A stretch of DNA of 64,000 nucleotides from Alishewanella agri BL06 (GTDB taxonomy: Bacteria > Pseudomonadota > Gammaproteobacteria > Enterobacterales > Alteromonadaceae): assembly GCF_000272005.1 (NCBI RefSeq), contig NZ_AKKU01000001.1, positions 124,001-188,000 of the forward strand. Reading direction: 5' to 3'. The translations under genes were made by a program, and so were the position numbers. Below the pieces are notes generated by a model, which had not been told where the DNA came from, ran no database searches, and saw nothing but the letters and a program-made list of their open reading frames with translations. Shown in pieces: positions 35,794 through 44,684 of the stretch. Position 1 is the first letter of the stretch. The number at the start of each line of letters is the position of its first letter.

Positions 35794-37238
35794 GCAATGT
35801 TCGCAGTAGTATATTGTTCTCTTTTGCCGGTAAATATGGTTCAAAGCTGATCAATCTAGTCAGTACGATTTTCATAGCTCGCCTGCTGACTCCAACAGAG
35901 ATAGGAACTTTTGCCATAGCTAGCTCCGTAGTGATGATTTTGGCGGAAATTCGGTTACTCGGAGCGGCTGCTTATTTAGTGCGGGAGGAGTCGATTGATG
36001 AGTTGAAAATCCGTAGGGCTTACGGTATTACCTATTTAATGTGTTGGGGACTTGCATCAATTTTGATTGTTGGATCAGGCTTTATTGCAGATTTTTTTAA
36101 TCAACGCGAGTTGCAAGGAGTGTTTCTTATCCTCGCCGCCAGTTTCTTTTTAGCTCCATTTATAAGCATTCCCAATGCTATTTTGGTGAGAAACTATCGT
36201 TTTAAACAAGTGACAATTATCGACTTAGTTGCTCTGATAATTCAATTAGTTGCGACATTATGGCTAATTAGTTTTGAATTTGGTTTTTATGCCTTAGCTT
36301 GGGGTCAGTTGGTTGCAATGCTAACCCGAATGATCTTCAGTTTATATTTTACCCGGCAGATTCGTGTTTACGCTCCCTGCTTTCGGGGGATGGGAGAGAT
36401 TGCGAGGCTAGGGGTATACACCTCTGCTGCTAATATTGTACGACGGATTCACTATACGATATCGGATATTGTGATCGGTAAGATGGGCACAGCGGCAGAG
36501 GTTGGTGTTTTCTCCCGTGGCATGGGGTTCGTCGACTTTATCAGTAAGAGTGTATTAGATGGTGTCGGCTCAGTAGCCCAACCTTATATGTCTGACTTGA
36601 AAAGGCGTGGTAATGATTTAGGGCAAGCCTATATTAAAGCTACAGCCTTACTTTGTAGCCTGGTGTGGCCCGTGTTGGTTGTCGCGGGCTTTGCGGCTCT
36701 ACCTGCAATCCGTTTACTTTTTGGTAATCAATGGGATAATGCAGCGCCAATTGCTTCAGCTCTGTCGTTTTGGATGTGTATAAAAGTAATCAGCTTTTTT
36801 TCTCCGCCGTTATTAATAGCAGTAGGCCGGGAAGCGGTAATGTTTAAGCGTGACGTTTTACTATTTGTGTTGTTAGCGGGGTCTCTTATCTTGAGTTATC
36901 CCATGGGATTAACCACCATGGCGCTAACCTTTATACTTAATGGTTTAGTAGAAGTGTGTATTACATTGTTGCTGGTAAGAGTAACAGTGCAGGTATCCAT
37001 AAAAGCATGTTTAATATCGCTTTTTAAACCTATGCTATTATCACTGGGGTGTTTGGGCGCTAGCACCATACTTGATTATCTTTACCCATTTTCTTCCGGT
37101 TCACCTCTGGTAATTTTTCTATTATTAACGTTCGTAATGCCACCAATATGGTTATTACTTTCAAGATGGCTTAAGTTACAAATATATACGGAAGCGACTA
37201 AAATCTTGCTAGCAGCAATGAAACGAATAGCTCGATAA
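35790..37238 (+). CDS. Oligosaccharide flippase (Wzx/PST family), copy 1
   Basis: A 482-aa MOP-superfamily transporter with about twelve to fourteen TM helices. The N-terminal RSSILFSFAGKYGSKLINLV and FIARLLTPTEIGTFAIASSV are hallmarks of the PST/MviN-like polysaccharide flippases. It would move undecaprenyl-linked repeat units across the inner membrane. It starts within the stop of the previous gene. A second flippase lies at 47869-49350. From here to ~43.7 kb base composition becomes more AT-rich. Confidence 0.88.
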   Translation: MSNVRSSILFSFAGKYGSKLINLVSTIFIARLLTPTEIGTFAIASSVVMILAEIRLLGAAAYLVREESIDELKIRRAYGITYLMCWGLASILIVGSGFIADFFNQRELQGVFLILAASFFLAPFISIPNAILVRNYRFKQVTIIDLVALIIQLVATLWLISFEFGFYALAWGQLVAMLTRMIFSLYFTRQIRVYAPCFRGMGEIARLGVYTSAANIVRRIHYTISDIVIGKMGTAAEVGVFSRGMGFVDFISKSVLDGVGSVAQPYMSDLKRRGNDLGQAYIKATALLCSLVWPVLVVAGFAALPAIRLLFGNQWDNAAPIASALSFWMCIKVISFFSPPLLIAVGREAVMFKRDVLLFVLLAGSLILSYPMGLTTMALTFILNGLVEVCITLLLVRVTVQVSIKACLISLFKPMLLSLGCLGASTILDYLYPFSSGSPLVIFLLLTFVMPPIWLLLSRWLKLQIYTEATKILLAAMKRIAR

Positions 37239-37294
37239 CCTTATTTCATAGTTTTAATCGCATACGTCAAAGTAATAATGGGAATGGACAATAC

Positions 37295-38671
37295 ATGCAA
37301 CCAAAATTAAAAGTCTTATTTATTGCTTATTTTTTCCCGCCTGTTAGCGGTGGAGGAATTCCCGGAGCAATGCGTGTTTTGAAATTTTTACGATTTATTA
37401 ATGCTGAGGCATATGTACTAACAAAAAAAGCAGACGTTTTAAGCCAATCAGATGAAAGTATTAGTTGTGAATTACCACCAGAACGTATTTTACGAGCCGG
37501 CAAAATTGATCCTTTTGGTCGGTTATTAAAATTCCAATATTGGTTAAAGACGTTGCTACGCAAACGGCATCATCAAGAATCAAGTACTGATAGCTTAAGT
37601 AAAAGCTCGGTATTTTCAGATCATTCAACCCACAGCCAAAAAGCATTGGCTGTTAGAGTCAAAGATTTTATCTATAACCTTAACTATTTTCCGGATCAGG
37701 CTAGTGTTTGGATAATACCTGCGTTTTTCGCAGGTAGAAAAGTGATAAGAAAAAAAAAGATTGATGTGATCTTCGCCACAGGCTCACCTTGGTCATCGCT
37801 AATATTAGGTTATTTACTTAGTAAACTTACACGGAAGCCCTTAGTGGTTGATTACCGCGACCCTTGGATAAATAACCCCTTTCACCATACAAAAGGAGCT
37901 TTCTTAGATCGCTTAGCTGCGAAACTAGAGCATAGGATAGTTAAGCATGCTACTTTTGTTAGTTTAAACACAGAACCCCTAATGGAGGAGTTCTTATATC
38001 GTTATCCATCGTTAGATAAAAGTAAGTTTATCGTCTTACCTAATGGGTTCGAGGAACAGGATAGCAACAACCAATATTCTTATGATGAAACAAAGTCAGA
38101 ATTAGTGATTCGACATGCAGGGTTTTTATATGGTCCCAGGGATCCATCTGTTCTGCTAGATGCCATACAAACCGTCAATCAACAAGCAATAACAAGCAAC
38201 ATGCCGAACCGTTGGGTATTTGAACAGATTGGTGCAGTAAGTTTAGGTTATGATATTAAAAAAAAATATCAGCAGATGTTGTCTGATGGGAGTTTCAAGA
38301 TCTTACCTCAAGTGCCTTATGCGGAATGTCAGCGCTTACTGAAGCAAGCAGATCTATTGGTAAATATCCAACCAGGCACTAAAACCCAAGTTCCGTCGAA
38401 GATATACGACTACCTTGCAGTTGACCGACCTATACTAAATATTACGCCACATGACGGTGCGCTAGGTCGTATGGTTAAAAAATATCAGCTAGGTGCTTGT
38501 TTTGATTTTACAGAGAAACGATCGATAGAGGAGTATTTAAATAGTAAGTTGGCACTACAAGAATGGCGTTCGTCGGAAATATATTCTTCGAAAAGTTGTT
38601 TTTCTATTAAAAATGTTGCCGAAGAGCTTGAGAATATGTTTAATAAAATAGTGAGAAGACAAAAAAGTTAA
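37295..38671 (+). CDS. Glycosyltransferase family 4-like protein
   Basis: A 458-aa GT-B protein. The N-terminus (VLFIAYFFPPVSGGGIPGAM) is of the WcaI/GT4 type. The middle has IDVIFATGSPWSSLILGYLL and LVVDYRDPWINNPFH. The C-terminal half has FEQIGAV and LPQVPYAECQRLLKQADLLV, with KTQVPSKIYDYLAVDRPIL as donor-binding site. It lies 56 bp after the flippase with no overlap and is markedly AT-rich. It may be the first gene of a more recently acquired, strain-variable segment. An IS5 element begins 19 bp after its stop. Confidence 0.82.
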   Translation: MQPKLKVLFIAYFFPPVSGGGIPGAMRVLKFLRFINAEAYVLTKKADVLSQSDESISCELPPERILRAGKIDPFGRLLKFQYWLKTLLRKRHHQESSTDSLSKSSVFSDHSTHSQKALAVRVKDFIYNLNYFPDQASVWIIPAFFAGRKVIRKKKIDVIFATGSPWSSLILGYLLSKLTRKPLVVDYRDPWINNPFHHTKGAFLDRLAAKLEHRIVKHATFVSLNTEPLMEEFLYRYPSLDKSKFIVLPNGFEEQDSNNQYSYDETKSELVIRHAGFLYGPRDPSVLLDAIQTVNQQAITSNMPNRWVFEQIGAVSLGYDIKKKYQQMLSDGSFKILPQVPYAECQRLLKQADLLVNIQPGTKTQVPSKIYDYLAVDRPILNITPHDGALGRMVKKYQLGACFDFTEKRSIEEYLNSKLALQEWRSSEIYSSKSCFSIKNVAEELENMFNKIVRRQKS

Positions 38672-38690
38672 TATTGCTTATTTTTACTAG

Positions 38691-38705
38691 GGCCTGTTGA
38701 TCTTT
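38691..38705 (+). repeat. IS5-family left inverted repeat
   Basis: GGCCTGTTGATCTTT, matching the right end at 14 of 15 positions. Confidence 0.85.
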
Positions 38706-38717
38706 GCTGTTCATAAT

Positions 38718-39479
38718 TCAGCCAACCCACATTGGCAGCCATATAAGGCAGCAAGCCAAGGCCAGTGTACTTGCATAATTCCGGGCTAATTTATCATACC
38801 TTGTTGCTACTGAGCGGTAATGTTTTAGCCTGGCAAACACGTTCTCAACCAGATGGCGATGTTTGTACAGACACCAGTCAATATCGCCATTCCCAATCTT
38901 CGAATTACGCTTGCGCGGTATGTTAGGGACGCCCTTTTTCTCTCGGATCTGCTCTCGTATCTTCTCGCTATCATAGCCCCGGTCAGCGATAACGTGTTCG
39001 GCATCAGGCAGCTGTTTTAGTAATTCTATGGCAGCTTTACTGTCATGAACCTCACCGCCTGTCACAATAAAATCTATTGGCAAGCCGCAACTATCCACTG
39101 CCATATGGATTTTCGTCGTGTTACCACCACGACTTTTCCCAACCGCTTCTTTATCTTCTGAGCGAGCACCTGTCGCATGCTGATGCGCTTTGATGATGCT
39201 GCCGTCTATAAATTCCCACTCTAAATCAGCCAATTGCCTTAACTCTGCGAATAGCTGCATTAGAATGCCTTTCTTAGACCACAGGTTAAAACGCCGGTAG
39301 ATGGCGCTCCAATCTCCAAAAGCTTCTGGCACATCGCGCCAAGGGCAACCGACCCGCATCCGATACAAAATGCCTTCGAAAGTATTTCTGTGTTCCGGCT
39401 TGTCATATACGCGGCCCGTTTTAAGCATCAATCTGATTAGCTTTGACCAGTACTCGTCTGTTAACATTGTTCTTGGCAT
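38718..39479 (-). CDS. IS5-family transposase
   Basis: A 253-aa DDE transposase (IS427-like subgroup by its N-terminus MPRTMLTDEYWSKL and GILYRMRVGCPWRDVPEAFG). The catalytic residues are visible: first D in EFIDGSIIKAH, second D in VIADRGYDS, and E in the Y-R-E-type region RHLVENVFARLKHYRSVATR. It is a single uninterrupted frame, so no programmed frameshift is needed. Start ATG at 39479. The element looks intact and potentially active. Confidence 0.92.
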   Translation of the reverse strand: MPRTMLTDEYWSKLIRLMLKTGRVYDKPEHRNTFEGILYRMRVGCPWRDVPEAFGDWSAIYRRFNLWSKKGILMQLFAELRQLADLEWEFIDGSIIKAHQHATGARSEDKEAVGKSRGGNTTKIHMAVDSCGLPIDFIVTGGEVHDSKAAIELLKQLPDAEHVIADRGYDSEKIREQIREKKGVPNIPRKRNSKIGNGDIDWCLYKHRHLVENVFARLKHYRSVATRYDKLARNYASTLALACCLIWLPMWVG

Positions 39480-39552
39480 GATGGGTTGTCATGGTTAGTT
39501 TTTGGCGAAAGTAATTATACCAGCCCATCATGCTGTCTAATAATCCATCACG

Positions 39553-39567
39553 AAAGATCAACAAGCC
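39553..39567 (-). repeat. IS5-family right inverted repeat
   Basis: On the minus strand GGCTTGTTGATCTTT, one mismatch from the left end. Confidence 0.85.
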
Positions 39568-39737
39568 CTAGATAAATCTAAAAATTATCAGGATGCTTTC
39601 TGAACGATATTGGTGAAATTTTTTTAAGGTGCTAAATAACATTATGAAAAATATAGTTTGTGCTAAATTTCCTGTTTAGAAGAATAAATTAACGTGGTTG
39701 GCCTTAACGATTTCATTAGATAAAATAAGGATGTTAA

Positions 39738-40685
39738 ATGAAAAAGTTTAATTTAAAAGAAAAATCAGAGCTAGATAATTATATATTGTCAGTAATAATA
39801 GCTACCTCAGCAAGAAAAGAGAGAGAAAAAAGCATTCTTCAGGCAATAAAAAGTATTAGAGCGCAGGAAGATGTTTCTTCCACTATAATAATAGTGGCAA
39901 ATGGGCAAAGTTGCGCCCCCGATATTTTGAATAAACTTTGTAATATGGAAGGGGTTGAGCTCTATTATTTTCCAGATAAAGATTTCCCAACATCACTTCT
40001 AATCGGGCGACAAAAAGTTAGGACACCCTACTTCTCTTTCTTAGATGATGATGACGAATATATATCTGATACTTTGAAAGAAATTATTTTTTCGTTAGAA
40101 CAAGATAAAAACTTAGATCTCGTGGTTGGAAATGGTGTTCGATTTATTAATAATGCTGACCGTATTAGATTTCCTAGTATAAAAAAATTTAAAGGGAACG
40201 AGTTGAAAACGCTAGTAAGTCCTGGAGGAAATTGGCTAGCTAGTTGTGCTGCTATTTATAGAACATCAAGTATTGGCGAAGTTTATTTTACTGACTTTGC
40301 TAGATACTGTGAGTGGACTTATCTGGCATTCAAGTTGTCTTTAGAAAAGAATATTGGCTTCATAGATGTTATTTCATACAGGATACACGATTCTCAAGAG
40401 TCTTTATCTAAGGGGTTAAATTATCAGATCGGACAGTTTGAGGCTCTTAAGAAAATATATAATTTGAATCTTCCTTCAAGTATAAGAACAAAAGTTTTAA
40501 ATAAAATATCAGATCAAGCCCATTCTATTTCAGGTTTAAAACTAAATACAGGAAATTTTGGCGAAAGCTGGCACTATCATGTTATAAGTCTTCGCAGTTT
40601 TAGTGGAATAAGATATTTACTTTACACAAGAAAAATCTTGATTGCATTTTTCAAAGATATTATATGGAATAAAAACGGAAATTAA
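39738..40685 (+). CDS. Glycosyltransferase family 2
   Basis: A 315-aa cytoplasmic GT-A protein. LSVIIATSAR...REKSILQAIKSI is the nucleotide-binding start. FSFLDDDDEYISDTLKE contains the DxD metal site, and the acceptor side has ASCAAIYRTSSIG and CEWTYLAFKLSL. The codon and base composition is strongly AT-rich compared with the operons on either side. It lies between an intact IS5 element and an IS630 remnant, so it is probably horizontally acquired. It likely adds a side-chain sugar. Confidence 0.83.
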   Translation: MKKFNLKEKSELDNYILSVIIATSARKEREKSILQAIKSIRAQEDVSSTIIIVANGQSCAPDILNKLCNMEGVELYYFPDKDFPTSLLIGRQKVRTPYFSFLDDDDEYISDTLKEIIFSLEQDKNLDLVVGNGVRFINNADRIRFPSIKKFKGNELKTLVSPGGNWLASCAAIYRTSSIGEVYFTDFARYCEWTYLAFKLSLEKNIGFIDVISYRIHDSQESLSKGLNYQIGQFEALKKIYNLNLPSSIRTKVLNKISDQAHSISGLKLNTGNFGESWHYHVISLRSFSGIRYLLYTRKILIAFFKDIIWNKNGN

Positions 40686-40801
40686 AGTTCGAATATAACT
40701 ACTCCTAAATAGCTGTTCAAAAAAGTAGACCACTCAGTAAAGAGAAATCATTGCGATTTATGCGGTTAGACCAATCGCTAAAAAGAACCGCTTCACGCTA
40801 A

Positions 40802-41065
40802 GGACGAGTGGATATTTATCTGTACCCTAAAAAATCTGTGCAGATTTGGAACCTTAGCGAACCGGGGCAATTGGCTATACCTGGACAGAACAAGAAACAC
40901 TATCTTTCGGGAGCATTGCACAGCCAGGCTGGGCAAATTGTTTATGTAGATGGCGAGCGCAAAAACAGCGACACCTGTCACCGGCAATGCAAAAACGGTA
41001 ACCCGAATCATCTCAAGCGTTGGCCACAAGAAGTGCCTTCTCTAAAATACGAAGCGGTTAAATAA
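40802..41065 (+). pseudogene. IS630-family transposase remnant
   Basis: A short open stretch of about 85 codons resembles the central part of IS630-type transposases: VDIYLYPKKSVQIW, PGQNKKHYLSGALHSQAGQI and VYVDGERKNSD. In such enzymes this lies around the second catalytic aspartate. An in-frame stop (TAA at 40799-40801) lies just upstream, and the usual downstream D/E region is missing or out of frame after GERKNSD. No terminal repeats were found. It is a dead fragment marking an older insertion next to the sulfotransferase gene. The remaining 40686-40801 and 41066-41125 hold nothing I recognise. Confidence 0.65.
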
Positions 41066-41125
41066 CTTGATTTATACTTGTAGTGAACTATTTTAATAAT
41101 GTAATTTAATACTTAGAGATAAAAA

Positions 41126-42046
41126 ATGGCTAGTGAAGCTAAGCAACTTTTTATACTTGGTGCCCCGCGTTCAGGTACGACTTTTTTGGCAAGTCTTCTA
41201 TCGAAGACGAGATTTGGCTCACCATTTGAAACTCACTTTATTCCAAAATATTATAAAAAACTAAACAAAATTGGTGATCTGAATAACTTTAAAAATTTTC
41301 AATTACTCCTTAATCGGATTCTTAGAGAGCGACCTGTTATGCAATGGCGGCTAAGAATAAATAGCAAGGAGTTTTACGAAAGTTTTAATGGTGACGTGAC
41401 GTATCCAAAAATTGTTAACAAACTTTGCGCCTTGAATCGCAGTACTGAAGCGATATGTTGGGGAGATAAAACTCCTTGGTATCTCGGAGAGTTAGATTTA
41501 ATAAATTCAATGTTTCCTGATGCAATTTATATTTATATTGTTCGAGATGGCAGAGATGTGGCATTGTCATTACTACAAAAAGAATGGGGGCCGAATAATC
41601 TTTACGCCTGCGCGAGATATTGGAAGAATCTCAATTCTCAGACAGAATTGATTTCTGAATTGGAAAGAAATAACCAGCTAATAAAAATTAAATATGAAAA
41701 CTTACTAGATAACCCGCATGATACCCTAAAAAGGGTACTAACATTTCTTAAAGAGGAAGCAAGCGACGAGCTGTTAAAATTCTCGTTGGCCAAACTGAAA
41801 GGTAATAATAAAAACAAATGGGTAGATAGGTTTAGTAATTTTGAACGGTATGTTTTTGAGTCTACGGCATCGACTACTTTGCAAAGATTTGGTTATCCGG
41901 TCAAATATCAAGAAAAAAATTTGCCGATTCTTTCTGTTTTATTTTGGGTGCACGACAAAGTTAAATGGTCTATTTTTTTTCTTAAAACTAATATCATTGA
42001 CGGCATAAAAATAAAGTATTTTGGCAAGCAACCGTTTTCTGATTAA
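41126..42046 (+). CDS. Sulfotransferase family protein
   Basis: A 306-aa PAPS-dependent sulfotransferase. The 5'-phosphosulfate-binding loop is LGAPRSGTTFLASLL (~11-25), and the 3'-phosphate motif is IVRDGRDVALSLL (~138-150). WGDKTPWYLGEL is also typical of the Sulfotransfer_3 group. No signal peptide is present; it would act in the cytoplasm on nucleotide- or lipid-linked sugars. Position in the variable part of the locus suggests a sulfated exopolysaccharide, common in marine bacteria. It is AT-rich like its neighbour and convergent with the xrtA operon. Confidence 0.87.
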   Translation: MASEAKQLFILGAPRSGTTFLASLLSKTRFGSPFETHFIPKYYKKLNKIGDLNNFKNFQLLLNRILRERPVMQWRLRINSKEFYESFNGDVTYPKIVNKLCALNRSTEAICWGDKTPWYLGELDLINSMFPDAIYIYIVRDGRDVALSLLQKEWGPNNLYACARYWKNLNSQTELISELERNNQLIKIKYENLLDNPHDTLKRVLTFLKEEASDELLKFSLAKLKGNNKNKWVDRFSNFERYVFESTASTTLQRFGYPVKYQEKNLPILSVLFWVHDKVKWSIFFLKTNIIDGIKIKYFGKQPFSD

Positions 42047-42096
42047 TTTCCGCTATTAATATTATTATTTTTTTAAATTTTTTTATTTCTCCTCGC

Positions 42097-43728
42097 TCAT
42101 TGGATGTGTTTTATTTTTTCAATTAATTTAGATTTTTTGTCATCAAAGTTGGTTGTTGTTATTGTGTTTTCTTTTTCTACGCTTTTCTCAAAATTATTTA
42201 TAAAAGGTATTGGCTCTTTATTGTGAAAGTAGTTGTTCTTTATAGAAGGGGTTGCGCCGCGGAAATGGAATATTGCATTTATAGCAAACGGCCTGTTATA
42301 TTGCCTAGATGACTCATCTGAGACATCATAAATAATATTATTGTGAACCTCAAAATTTCCGAGAATAGAACCCCCTATCTTAACTGCAAAAGGCGCAGTC
42401 CCGTTTCTCTTTTCAGATATAGGACCAAGTCCCGTTTCTATTAAAATATTATCTGTTATTTTCACATTTGTTATCCAACATCCATGGTCACGACCAGACG
42501 TATATACATTTATACCCGGTCCCCTTTGCCTAAAGATAACGTTATTATGTATTAATAAGTTACCGGAAACATGATCACAAGGATTGTTTCTGCTATTAGT
42601 CTCATCGTAGAAATGAATACCATAACGTGCCATATTATTGTGAAGGAAATTCCACCCAAGTTCCGGTGCTTGAATATTCCTAAGACCTTTATTTGTTCTG
42701 CGTGTAAAGTAGGTAGTATGATGAAAGTGCGAGGTTTGGCGACATCCAATCTCAGTTATTTCATTACCAAACACTTTCAAATCTTCTATGTCGAATCCCG
42801 TTCCAGAGATGGCACCACTCATACCATTCGAACATTTTCCCTCTATGTCAGTGACTTTGTTACCAATAATTCTACCGAATTGTGTCGTTTTAATTTGTAT
42901 TGTAAAGGGGCTTATTGGTGGAACGTAGGGAGAGTCATCTTTGGGGTCATTCATGTTGCCACCCTCTACGGTGAATTTTGAGATTACTATTGCTGTGGAG
43001 AGATAAGGATGGATACCCCATGACGGACTTCGAACTATAGCCACCGAGCCAGGGTAACTTACGAAAGAAATATGTGCATCTATATTGCCCTCTAAGGCTC
43101 TAAGAAACATTGCTGCCTTACCTGTTTTATGTAACTCTTCAACTCCATGGCTATAAACTATATCTCCGGCTATAAGTCCTTTGTTACCCGGAGCTTTTTT
43201 TATCGCTGCATCTCCATTTATAAATTGCCAAGGAGAGTCAAAACTACCTATGTTATTGTTATTACCGTTTAATTTTATGTGGAATATTCGTCCATTATTA
43301 ACTTTGAATTTAATTTTAGATGAGACTAAGTCGTTACTGGTGATGAAAAAAATCTCACCTTCACCTGTTGAACTTTTAGGGATAGAAAAAGCAACTTCAT
43401 AAAGTTGATGAGATTCGTATAGATTAGCCGGCCCGCCGGGCAACTTACCATCAGCCTTTTTCCAATAGTAGATATGGGCGGCTGGTCGGGTCTTGCCTGT
43501 GCTATCTGTAAAGAATACTTGTCCTTGTTTCTCGCCTAAGTGATAACCCCACACCGTGACAATGGCGCCTTCTCCCAAGCCATCGCCTAAACCGCTGGCA
43601 GGTCCATTAATCAGGTCGGAAAAAGCAAGTACAGGCGATGGTCCTGTATTTGAAATATCTTCAGACTGGCTATATCCGTCGACTGTTATTAACCAAAATA
43701 AACTCAGAAAGTACAGGATTTTTTTCAT
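42097..43728 (-). CDS. Exported right-handed parallel beta-helix protein
   Basis: A 543-aa secreted protein with signal peptide MKKILYFLSLFWLITVDGYS, cleaved before QS. Residues ~30-140 look like an IPT/TIG-type domain (AIVTVWGYHLGEKQGQVFF). From ~160 onward there are repeated Asn-rich rungs (IIGNKVTDIEG, DLKVFGNEITEIG, NLLIHNNVIFRQRG, NVKITDNILIETG and NFEVHNNIIYDVS), the signature of pectate-lyase-like PbH1 repeats. This fold is shared by polysaccharide lyases, epimerases and glycosidases; catalytic residues cannot be assigned by eye. It is the last gene of the xrtA operon and AT-rich. A role in trimming or modifying the exopolysaccharide is inference. Confidence 0.78.
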   Translation of the reverse strand: MKKILYFLSLFWLITVDGYSQSEDISNTGPSPVLAFSDLINGPASGLGDGLGEGAIVTVWGYHLGEKQGQVFFTDSTGKTRPAAHIYYWKKADGKLPGGPANLYESHQLYEVAFSIPKSSTGEGEIFFITSNDLVSSKIKFKVNNGRIFHIKLNGNNNNIGSFDSPWQFINGDAAIKKAPGNKGLIAGDIVYSHGVEELHKTGKAAMFLRALEGNIDAHISFVSYPGSVAIVRSPSWGIHPYLSTAIVISKFTVEGGNMNDPKDDSPYVPPISPFTIQIKTTQFGRIIGNKVTDIEGKCSNGMSGAISGTGFDIEDLKVFGNEITEIGCRQTSHFHHTTYFTRRTNKGLRNIQAPELGWNFLHNNMARYGIHFYDETNSRNNPCDHVSGNLLIHNNVIFRQRGPGINVYTSGRDHGCWITNVKITDNILIETGLGPISEKRNGTAPFAVKIGGSILGNFEVHNNIIYDVSDESSRQYNRPFAINAIFHFRGATPSIKNNYFHNKEPIPFINNFEKSVEKENTITTTNFDDKKSKLIEKIKHIQ

Positions 43729-43730
43729 AA

Positions 43731-44684
43731 CTAAGTATTGACCCTATTTCTGGCTGTAGGCCTGTTTTTATTAAACTGCCATGCCAAGCTTCTGGCGATT
43801 AAATAAAAATAGTATAAGGAGGCGCTGCCTAGGAACAGTCGAATATTCACAAAGCCAAATTTCTGTACTGTTAATCCAATAAGAATTATTGCGGTCATTA
43901 GTACATAAATGACTGGTATTAAGACACTTTTAGTGAAAAACAGGGTAATAAGAGTGAGCAAAAAAATAAGTAGATGGCAGGTGCTAATGATCGCAACTTT
44001 AGACTCGAGGAACAGACTGAGGTTTTTATATTCATTTCGGCCATGCCACATTTCCCTTTGCATAAACCCTTTCAATGATGCTGGATAACCTTCATGCCAG
44101 GCAATTAGCTCAGGTGCCGGTTTAAGTGTGGCTCCTACTTTTAAAGCACGCTGGCAAAAGTCATAGTCTTCGCCTGTTGTAAGCTCAGAACTAAATCCAG
44201 CAATTTTATTAAAGAGTTCCCTGGTTACAATTAAATGACCGGAATTGATATAGTTTTTATTTTTCTCAGTGTTAAGCCGGCTATACCAATAGCGATTAAC
44301 GAAACTTGTCTGACTTGCTGCACGGCAGCGTGATCCCATAATGGTTAGCGGATTTCGGGTGAGTTCCTTGACCACTTTTTCAAAGTTTTCTGGCCAACTA
44401 CTATCTAGATGAACATCAGCATCGATAAACACCAAAACTTCGGCATCGCTTAGCATAGCGCCCTGATTACGGAGTTCACCGATGGATACGCCCGGATGTA
44501 TTGTTACTCTGGCACCGAAATTATTAGCGATTCCCGGGGTATTGTCCGTTGAACCATTATCCGCAACGATGACAGCGTCACAATTTCCAAACAGCTTTTT
44601 GATAATAGTCAAAGTAGCAGGTAAATGAGCGGATTCATTAAGCGCAGGAATTACAATACTGATCTTGGTGTTAGCAATTATCAT
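43731..44684 (-). CDS. Glycosyltransferase family 2 with C-terminal membrane helices
   Basis: A 317-aa GT2. The N-terminal motif ISIVIPALNESAHLPATL and VADNGSTDNT are the nucleotide-binding parts. VFIDADVHLDSSW has the DxD site, and ELTTGEDYDFCQRALKVG has the conserved ED pair. Two to three TM helices lie between ~240 and ~305. It overlaps the acetyltransferase by four bases and is two bases from the beta-helix gene. It is part of the xrtA transcription unit. Confidence 0.85.
   Translation of the reverse strand: MIIANTKISIVIPALNESAHLPATLTIIKKLFGNCDAVIVADNGSTDNTPGIANNFGARVTIHPGVSIGELRNQGAMLSDAEVLVFIDADVHLDSSWPENFEKVVKELTRNPLTIMGSRCRAASQTSFVNRYWYSRLNTEKNKNYINSGHLIVTRELFNKIAGFSSELTTGEDYDFCQRALKVGATLKPAPELIAWHEGYPASLKGFMQREMWHGRNEYKNLSLFLESKVAIISTCHLLIFLLTLITLFFTKSVLIPVIYVLMTAIILIGLTVQKFGFVNIRLFLGSASLYYFYLIARSLAWQFNKNRPTARNRVNT

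Larger units (their letters stand above)
38687..39571. mobile_element. IS5-family insertion sequence, complete, with target duplication
   Basis: The element runs 38691-39567 (877 bp). It is bounded by near-perfect 15-bp terminal inverted repeats GGCYTGTTGATCTTT (38691-38705 and 39553-39567 on the opposite strand). CTAG occurs directly outside both ends (38687-38690 and 39568-39571), which I read as a 4-bp target duplication; because the flanks are G/C, a 2-bp TA duplication with longer ends is also possible. It carries one intact transposase on the minus strand. It inserted between two genes, so no reading frame appears to be broken. Confidence 0.88.

Noticed and set aside
42571-42981. 136-aa plus-strand frame opposite the beta-helix gene
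   Set aside because: It is a shadow of the repetitive Asn-rich codons; no ribosome site or homologous motif is visible.
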